Source: Porodaedalea pini (taxonomy: Eukaryota; Basidiomycota; Agaricomycetes; Hymenochaetales; Hymenochaetaceae). Taken from it: 64,000 bases of DNA. The stretch lies in the NCBI GenBank assembly GCA_002794775.1, contig NBAY01000023.1, forward strand, positions 186,001 through 250,000, read 5' to 3'. Under the pieces are notes generated by a model. It made no database searches, was not told the origin of the DNA, and saw nothing but the letters and a program-made list of their open reading frames with translations. Made by a program: the position numbers and the translations under genes. Numbering within the stretch: position 1 is the stretch's first letter; each line of letters begins with the position of its first letter. Below are positions 56,817-64,000 of this stretch, piece by piece.

Positions 56817-57896
56817 ATGTCAGCAGGAGGTTTCAGTCAACAACAGATGGAGCAGATCACAGCCATCGTTGCAAATGCCTTTGCCCATCAGGCGAACAAT
56901 GCCCCAGCACCGGTCGCGGCAGCTAATCCCCCAACCCCCAGCATCGACGTCGCCTGGCCACGTGAATTCACTGGCAGCGATGATTATTTAGACTTCAAAC
57001 GAGAAGTCCTTCTTTTCATCTCAGCAAACCCGAGCCGATACCCCACGTCCGAGAGTAAAATCTATGTTGCTCTCTCCTACTTGAAGGGTGGCAATGCGGC
57101 GACGTGGGCACAGAACTACATGGAGGAATCAATGACGGCTGGCATCATGACCTTCACTGACAGCTGGACAAGGTTCCAAGAGTGCCTAGATGCCTCGTTC
57201 GATGACCTGAACCGGAAGGAAAAAGCGCTAGCGGAATTCCGAACCAAGGTTCAGAAAGACCTCACCGCTGATGAGTTTTTCCAGAAGCTCGATGTCATCA
57301 TCACGAGGGCAGGACTGACAGACGACAGCATCATCTGCGACCGCCTAAAGTGCGCGATGAACATCGAGGTAGTGCGAGGGGTGTTGAGGTCAACACCAGT
57401 CCCAATGACGTATGATGACTGGAAGAAGAAGGCCATCGAGATCGATTGTGGCGAACAACAGATCCGCGTGATACAATGAGGTTGTGCGTTCCCACTTCCG
57501 CCGTGCCAGCAACAACAGGCACCCCCGGCTCGTCGACAGATCCCAGCCCCCCACGTCGACAAACGTGACGCGACTGGCATTACTTTCAGAGGTGCCGGCC
57601 AGCTGATGGACGTCTCGATGAATGAAGCACAATGGAGGAAGGCGTGCTGGATCTGTGGCAAGCTTGGCCACTTCAAGGACACGTGCCCACAAGGGAAGAC
57701 AATCATGCAGTGCATGCTGCAGATGATGGCGCCAGACGAGCGTCGTCTTCTTGCCGATGAGCTAGGTGCAATGAAGGAATCGGCCTTTGAGGAAGTCGTA
57801 GACACTCGGAGGTCGACTGTGGAGGACTATGTGGAGGAAGACGGCGATGACGAAGAGGTCGTCGACTCACAGGATTTTGCGAGTGGTCAGGCATAG
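56817..57896 (+). pseudogene. gag: Chromovirus A2 Gag, one nonsense codon
   Basis: Starts MSAGGFSQQQMEQITAIVAN, close to A1 Gag throughout. It is broken by TGA at 57477-57479, where A1 has Arg (IQRGRP). Zinc knuckle CWICGKLGHFKDTC near 57650. The slippery G GGT TTT of A1 is G GAT TTT here (57872-57878). Confidence 0.93.
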
Positions 57897-60800
57897 CCAT
57901 TGGGGTGACTGACCGGGAAGAACAAGGGGTTTCGGATTCGGACTCAGTAAAATATAGTCAACCGTCTGTACAATACTTAGATGCAAATGATGTTGATGAC
58001 CTTCCCAATTATGAAACCCCCACCGATGAGAACACAAATGAGGAGTACGAACAGCTGTTCATGAGAGGAACTGGTGGACGCCAGCTGGACCTTCTCCTGA
58101 ACGTTGGACACCACGTAGCGGGTGAAGTGAGGGAGGTGGATGCGCACGCCCTCATAGATTTGGGGTGCACAGGGTCGTGCATCGACATAAGGTTTGTCGA
58201 AAGGTACGGGTTAGAGACAAAACGTTATATCTGACCCCTTGCAGTACTCAATGCCGAAGGTACGCACAACGAGGCCAGGTTGATCGAGAAGTACGTCGAT
58301 GTTGAACTTATGATCGGCCACCATACGGAACAGATTGTCCTTGCAGTGACCTCGCTGGCATCATCCAACATATTCCTAGGGTATGACTGGCTTCGACGTC
58401 ACAATCCTGAGGTCGACTGGAAGACGGGTACGCTCGACTTCACCCGCTGTCCAAGCGAATGTGCGCTCGAGAGGGTTGTGGAAGGAGACATGCAGAAGGT
58501 GGAAAAGGTCACAGAAGAGATGAGGAGGGTGAGAGAGGTGCGAATGGACAAGACGTCCTGGCCCGCATACCTCAATGACTACGCCGATGTCTTCAGTGAG
58601 AAAGGCTTTGAGAAGCTGCCAGAACATTGACCCTGGGACCACGTCATCAATTTGAAACCCGACTTTAAACCTAGCAATTGCAAGATCTATCCGCTCACGC
58701 CAACTGAGCAACAATCGCTAAAGGATTTCCTCAATGAGAACTTGAAGTCTGGTCGTATCCGACGATCAATATCGCCCATGGCATCGCCCTTCTTCTTCAT
58801 CAAGAAGGCCAACAAGTCGCTACGCCCGATCCAGGATTACCGTAAGCTCAATGATGGTACAATCAAGAACAAGTATCCCCTTCCTCTCATCGATGAACTC
58901 ATTGACAAGGTCAAGAAAGCGAAGTACATCACTAAGCTTGACCTTCGCTGGGGATACTACAACATCCGGATCCATGAAGGCGATGAGTGGAAGGCAGCCT
59001 TTCGCACAAATATGGGCCTCTTTGAACCGATGGTCATGTTCTTTGGTCTTTGCAACGCACCGGCAACATTCCAAGCCTTCGTCAACCACATCTTCAAAGG
59101 ACTAATCTACAATAACCTGATCATCGTCTATCTCAACGACATCCTCATTCTTTCACAAACTCTTGAGGAACATATCGAGACGTCGAGGTGCATCCTTCAG
59201 ATCTTGCGAGAAAACGGCCTGTACCTGAAGCCAGAAAAATGTGAATTCGATGCCAAGACCATGAAATATCTTGGGCACATTATCAGCAATGGCGAAATCA
59301 GGGCTGACCCGGCAAAGACAGAGGCAATCGCAGACTGGCCAGTCCCACGAAACCTCAAACAGCTGCAGCAATTCCTCGGCATGGGTAACTGGCTGCGACG
59401 GTTCATCAAGGACTACAGCAAGGTAGTCCACCCACTGACCTCGCTGATGGGCAAGAAGGACTGGGTATGGGAGACCGAACAGCAGGAAGCGTTCGAGGAG
59501 CTGAGACAACGTCTCTGCTCACCTCCAGTCCTGGCGATCGCCAATGATGAGGGCCCTTTCCGTGTAGAGGCGGACTCGTCGAACTTTGCGCTTGGTGGTG
59601 TGTTGTTGCAGAAGCAGGAGGGCAAGTGGAGGGTGGTGGCCTACAGATCAGAAGCACTCCTACCCACGGAACGAAACTACAAGATCTACGATAAGGAGAT
59701 GCTTGCGATAGTTTCGGCGCTCAAGGAGTGGTGACAATACCTCCTCAGTGCCCGACACAAGATTGAAATCTGGTCTGACCACGCCAACCTCACCTACTTT
59801 CGATCGGCGCAGAAGCTGAGCTATTGTCAAGCTCGCTGGCAGACTGAACTCAAGGAATTCGACTTCCATCTCGAGCATAAGTCAGGAAAGACGATGGGAA
59901 AGGCCAACCTGCTGTCGCGCAAGGCTGGATACGACCAAGGCAAGGATGACAATGAGGGCGTCGTGTTCATCAAGGAGAAGTGGTTGAATCATGGGGTGGT
60001 GTGAACATCGCGTGATGAGGTGTTGGAACGAGTGGGTGATGTGCAGAGGGTGCAGGAGGAGTCGGAGAGGCTGACAGGTATGACGGAAGTCACCGGGTTG
60101 TGGCGGATGAGAGGCAAGGTGTACGTGCCGTTGTCAATGAAGGAGGCCATATTGCAGGAATGTCATGACTCGGTGCTGGCTGGACACCCAGGAGCGTCGA
60201 AAACGGTGGAGCTCGTCCGTCGAGACTTCTGGTGGACGTCGATATTCTCCGATGTCCGAGCGTATGTCTGAGGATGTGATCACTGCCAGTGAACAAAGGC
60301 TCTGAGGGTGTCGAGAGCAAGGCCACTCCACCCAAACGCAGTCCCAGAAGGCCCCTGGGAAATTGTCACAGTCGACCTCATCGGAGAGCTCCCAGACTCC
60401 AAGGGGCACAATGCAATCTGCGTCTTCGTTGATAGGTTCTTGAAGCAGATGCATGCGATCCCGACGATGACGAAGTTGTCAGCAGAAGGCATGGCTCAGC
60501 TGTACCGCGACCACGTCTTCCACCTCCATGGTTTGCCAAAAAAGATCATCCATGACTGAGGCACGCAGTTCGACACGTCAATGATGAAGGAACTGTACAA
60601 ACTCCTACACATCGAAGGCAACCCATCAACAGCGTATCACCCACAGACCGATGGTCAAATGGAACGCGTTAACCAGGAGCTCGAACAGTACCTTCGACTC
60701 TTCGTTAACCATCGTCAATCAGACTGGAAGGACTGGCTCCCCCTCGTGGAGTTCGCATACAACAACCACGAACACTCGGCGACAAAAATGTCCCCCTTCT

Positions 60801-61522
60801 ATGCGAACACAGGATGTCACCCCTTGAGCTTTGACACAACATGAACCTCATCTGCCAACATATCGGCGGAAGAATTCGCGAAGCACATCAAGGAGACTCA
60901 TCACGTTGCGAAGGACAACTTGGTCAAGGCGGTGGACGACATGAAGCGCTACCACGACCGGACAGCGGGGACTTCGGTGGAGTACAAGGCTGGAGACAAG
61001 GTCTTCCTCGACGGGCGAAACATCAGCACAGATTCGCCGACGAAGAAACTCGCTGACAAATGGTATAGTCCCTTTGAGATCGTCGACAAGGTGGGAGCTA
61101 GCGCGTACAAACTCAGGCTCCCCAAGCGATGGAAGAAGGTACACCCGGTCTTCAATGAGGCCCTGCTAAAACCCGCCATCGAACCATCCTTCGAGAGCCA
61201 GAAACAACCAGCACCGCCACCGCCTGACATCATCGACAATGAGGAAGAGTACGAGATTGAGGAAGTTCTAGACTCATGTCTACACCGAGGGAAGCTGCAA
61301 TACCTCGTCAAGTGGGTTGGCTACAATGAACCGACTTGGCAGCCCGAGATGAACTTTGGCGAGAACGCAAAAGAGGCGATCGCTGAATTCTATCGAAAAC
61401 ACCCCGGTGCCCCTCGAAAACTCGATATTCCCCACCAACGACTTCGCCCACGCTTTGTCGACACCGAACCAGACGACCTCGATCTTGGTTGGTCGGGATG
61501 CCCAACCTTGAGGGGGGGGTAA
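57879..61522 (+). pseudogene. pol: Chromovirus A2 Pol, eight nonsense codons
   Basis: One frame from the gag overlap to the TAA beside the 3' LTR. TGA at 58232, 58628, 59732, 60002, 60269, 60290, 60557 and 60842, each where A1 encodes Arg. Protease DLGCTG (A1 DSGCTG) and RT YLND (A1 YLDD) also carry changes at catalytic positions. Chromodomain EIEEVLDSCL, QYLVKWVGYN, PTWQPE near 61255-61390. Confidence 0.95.
61508..61522 (+). promoter_or_regulatory. Polypurine tract overlapping the pol stop
   Basis: TTGAGGGGGGGGTAA directly before the 3' LTR. The tract encodes the last residues (L-R-G-G) and the stop of pol. The A1 copy has the same layout (58-72, minus strand). Confidence 0.85.
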
Positions 61523-62009
61523 TGTTAGGACTCGAACTTTTACCTTTTTCTTTTATTTCCCCTTTTACCATTTCCTTTCTTTTGACCGCTCCTTTCCATT
61601 ATATTTAACCTTCTTTCATAATCATTTCCCACTCTTATGTCATACACAATCATTCCCACACCCACTTAGTACAACCCAACCTTCATTCGTTCCATTCCTA
61701 GTTACATAAACTATACAGTACTTAGATAATACAGTCCCATGGATGATGCTATATAGAGGAAGGTGGAATCGCAGAAGCCCCCTGTTCTGCTTTTCCTCTT
61801 ACCTCCACATCATCCAGGTGAGAACAGCCCCCCTTGTATTAGTTAGACTTGTATTAATCCTCTTACCTCCATGTCGTCCAGTCTGAGTAAACCGGTTGCC
61901 CGAACTTCGCGTTCGAGATACAGCCCCTCCCAGACAACGTCTGCGTCACCATCAGGTGCCGCACATTGAGGTTGCCTAGTCTGAGTTCCACCCAGACTTC
62001 TGCCTAACA
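61523..62009 (+). repeat. 3' LTR of chromovirus A2
   Basis: 487 bp, TGTTAGGACTC...GCCTAACA, followed by the GCCAC duplication (62010-62014). Confidence 0.95.
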
Positions 62010-62014
62010 GCCAC

Positions 62015-62525
62015 ATCCAAACCTGATCGCGTGTCTATACCAGACTCACTCCCCAATCTGAAGGCACAAGTACAGCTCAATCTTCTTCATGTCTGGAAAG
62101 CCAACATACATAACCTTTGTGGGCACCGCTCCATCATCAAGCCATCCTCATTTATCCTTCACCCGACGTGAACTCTCCGTCCGTTTCTGAAGCTTTCTCC
62201 AAGGAAAAAGATACATCGCACAGTTCTATCTCACGCTGCCAGCCTAATGCTGAACGCGCTTGATCTGCATAATCGGAACCTCGAACCCTGTTGTCCAGAC
62301 CCAGCGTGCACCAAACATGATGTCCGTCATATTCTTAACTGTTGCCCTTTTTTCGCATTAGTTCGAAATGGCCTTTTTCGTCAATGCTCCCTACCTTTCT
62401 CATTTTCTGATTGGTTTCGCCCTAACAACTTTCTCCTTCTCTTAAAATTCGCCTACTTTTCATTTCGTCGTCCACCGGACAGCATGCCACTCTTATCTGA
62501 ATTACCACTCTCCTTTTACCTTTAG
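62015..62525 (+). pseudogene. LINE ORF2 C-terminal part, right of chromovirus A2
   Basis: Continues the LINE after the A2 insertion. LNALDLHNRNLEPCC is followed by CCPDPACTKHDVRHILNCC, a Cys/His motif common at the C terminus of fungal Tad-clade ORF2, and ends at 62525. The LINE 3' UTR runs to 62665. Confidence 0.8.
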
Positions 62526-62804
62526 TCATACCATCCATCTTTATTATGCTTGACCGTCCTCAGTAACGCTTACCTACACTCACGCACTACGTACATAGCT
62601 TTCTTTCTTTCCTCGGTCCCCATGCGGTTGGTAGTCTGTTAGGAGTAGATAGCAGAGATTATAACAATACAAGCACGTGCTTCGATCGCGTCGCGGTTTC
62701 AAGCTCCGACTTGACGGATACAACAGGATTCAAATTTTGAAAAAACTATTTATTGAGGAGCGACACGAAAACAAGTATTGTGATCCATCCTTTTCATGAG
62801 CGAC

Positions 62805-64000
62805 CTAAGTCGTCTTATTGGAAAACCCTTTCAAGCAGGTCCATCGTTTCCCATCCCAGAGGCTTTTGAACGGATACCGGCAATGTGTGCGCTTCGTCTG
62901 CCCATCATTTGACACACCTACAATATGGTCTGGAGCAGTTCCCCGCTCAACCCAGTCTACCAGAGCAAGTAAAATATTAGTCGGCTGTTCTTCCTTCTTT
63001 TGACTGCCAGCGTTCAAGTTTCTCTGGTTACCATCTTCCGAGCCCGACTCATAACCTTCATCGAACTTTGGGATCACAGAGCGCGCGTGCTGCCCAAAAC
63101 GTACGGCACCTTTCCCTCCGGCGCAGTGCCCCATACCTGGAACGAGGAACAGGCGGTAGAACTCGTCGAGCGACTCTGCGCGCGCACCAAGCGTGCGTGC
63201 GGCGAGGTTATACAGCGCCTTTGCGTTACCTGAGGGGATGAGCTAGGGGAGGATAGGAGACAATTCAATACAGTTATGGTCGAGAGAGTGTAAAGAGGAA
63301 AAGGCGCACTTCATCCGCTCGTCCATGATATGTGATCAATTTACCTCCGCATGCGCGAAACGCGGAGAAGTCTCCATTGAAGGTGGAGATGTTCCCTGGG
63401 TCGAGAGCCTCCGCACGGGCTATGTCCGTGAGACCGATCTGACTGTAATTGAAAAGCGGATCGTTATAAACGACATACTTCATCCAATCCTAAGCGCACA
63501 TGATTCATGGGTCAACCTTAGCCGTTCATCGTATGAACTGGCAAGAGCGACTCACATCTGCATAGGGGTGAGGTCGCCCGGATAACATGAATAATTTCGC
63601 TAAGGGCGATGTCTCTGCGCCGGGATCGAATCGCGGGAAAAGGAGCTCGCCGTTCTGACCATACAATGGCGCGTAGATTTGGCGCAGCGCCTCGACCTGC
63701 GGTTTCGAGAGACAATTCCCAGTACTCCGTCCCTCGCACAGCAGTTCTTCGGGCCGGAAATCACACATGTCGGGTTCCGTGATCACACCATCCATAACAC
63801 CATCGAGACTGTCGCACTGGAAGAGCACCTCCGCGGCGATCGCATCCCAGAGCTGAGGCGGGATGAAACTCGGGCTCTTCTCGCCATATGGCGCACCGAC
63901 GTATTTCGATATCATACCACTCCAGCCTATCAGATAATTGAAGTTCGTTGCCGGCGCACCTGCAAGCACCCCATCGAAGTCCGACGGATGGTGCAACGCG
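62805..64000 (-). CDS. Tannase/feruloyl esterase family enzyme, 5' part outside window
   Basis: Exons complement(63556->64000, 63310-63489, 62805-63242) join in frame. The visible start HHPSDFDGVLAGAPATNFNY follows the nucleophile region, which lies beyond the window. Family motifs: CDSLDGVMDGVITEPDMCDF (calcium-binding loop of tannases), CLSKPQVEALRQIYAPLYG, the acid region GGKLITYHGRADE (Asp) and PGMGHCAGG (catalytic His). The C terminus ends CRYPFKSLWDGKRWTCLKGF...KTT. Secreted enzymes of this family cleave feruloyl or galloyl esters of plant material, consistent with a plant-degrading or mycorrhizal fungus. Confidence 0.92.

Larger units (their letters stand above)
54620..62009 (+). mobile_element. 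Ty3/gypsy chromovirus A2, complete but inactivated
   Basis: 5' LTR 54620-55106 and 3' LTR 61523-62009 (487 bp each), GCCAC duplication on both sides, self-primer site, gag, pol and polypurine tract. Same family as A1. Gag and pol carry nine in-frame TGA codons. Inserted in the LINE just after its RNase H region. Confidence 0.95.
49000..62665 (+). mobile_element. Tad-like LINE, degenerate, split by chromovirus A2
   Basis: Bounded by AATACAAGCAC at 48989-48999 and 62666-62676 (11 bp). Without A2 it is about 6.3 kb. ORF1 with zinc knuckles is followed by ORF2 with endonuclease, RT, RNase H and a C-terminal cysteine motif. The 3' end has no poly(A) tail. Several stops and frameshifts make it inactive. 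Confidence 0.88.

Noticed and set aside
1..64000. CRISPR arrays, operons, bacterial promoters or prophage
   Set aside because: Introns, eukaryotic retroelements and gene content exclude a prokaryotic origin; no spaced direct repeats were seen.

Overview
The window is nuclear DNA of a basidiomycete fungus, most likely an agaricomycete. The host genes have many short introns (about 34-65 nt, GT-AG), and one encodes a seven-helix DUF6533 membrane protein typical of mushroom-forming fungi. The transposons are chromodomain Ty3/gypsy elements, a second Ty3/gypsy lineage with an F-P-Y-I-D-D reverse transcriptase motif, a Tad-like LINE and a tRNA-derived SINE. No bacterial-type operon, CRISPR array or rRNA was seen.

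Layout. 1-26.5 kb is a nest of transposable elements. A chromovirus (A1, 1-5891, minus strand) has intact gag and pol and lies just inside the 5' leader of a decayed gypsy element of another family (B1, 5892-about 13.9 kb, plus strand). B1 is followed on the opposite strand by a four-exon gene for a low-complexity protein with a Zn2Cys6-like cysteine cluster (14.2-16.5 kb) and by a small ORF (17.2-17.6 kb). A second B element (B2, 17.8-26.5 kb, minus strand) carries two later insertions in its protease region: an A-family solo LTR (target duplication CCTAG) and a 603-bp SINE with a 15-bp target duplication.

27-49 kb is a host gene block: an epoxide hydrolase with a damaged 3' part, GLE1 (mRNA export), several conserved but unnamed fungal proteins, a DUF6533 receptor-like protein, a carboxylesterase and profilin. 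49.0-62.7 kb is one LINE bounded by an 11-bp duplication (AATACAAGCAC). It was split just downstream of its RNase H domain by a second chromovirus (A2, 54,620-62,009, target duplication GCCAC). The window ends inside a tannase/feruloyl esterase gene.

What ties the window together. The A family shows three linked features: an 11-nt self-primer match between the 5' end of its predicted RNA and its primer-binding site, a candidate -1 frameshift heptamer joining gag to pol, and a chromodomain at the end of pol. A1 is open throughout. A2 is a near relative in which all nine in-frame pol and gag stops are TGA where A1 has arginine, and most LTR-LTR differences are at CpG. This pattern fits cytosine methylation and deamination of young insertions. 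The nested order can be read from target duplications: B2, then solo LTR A and the SINE; LINE, then A2; B1, then A1.
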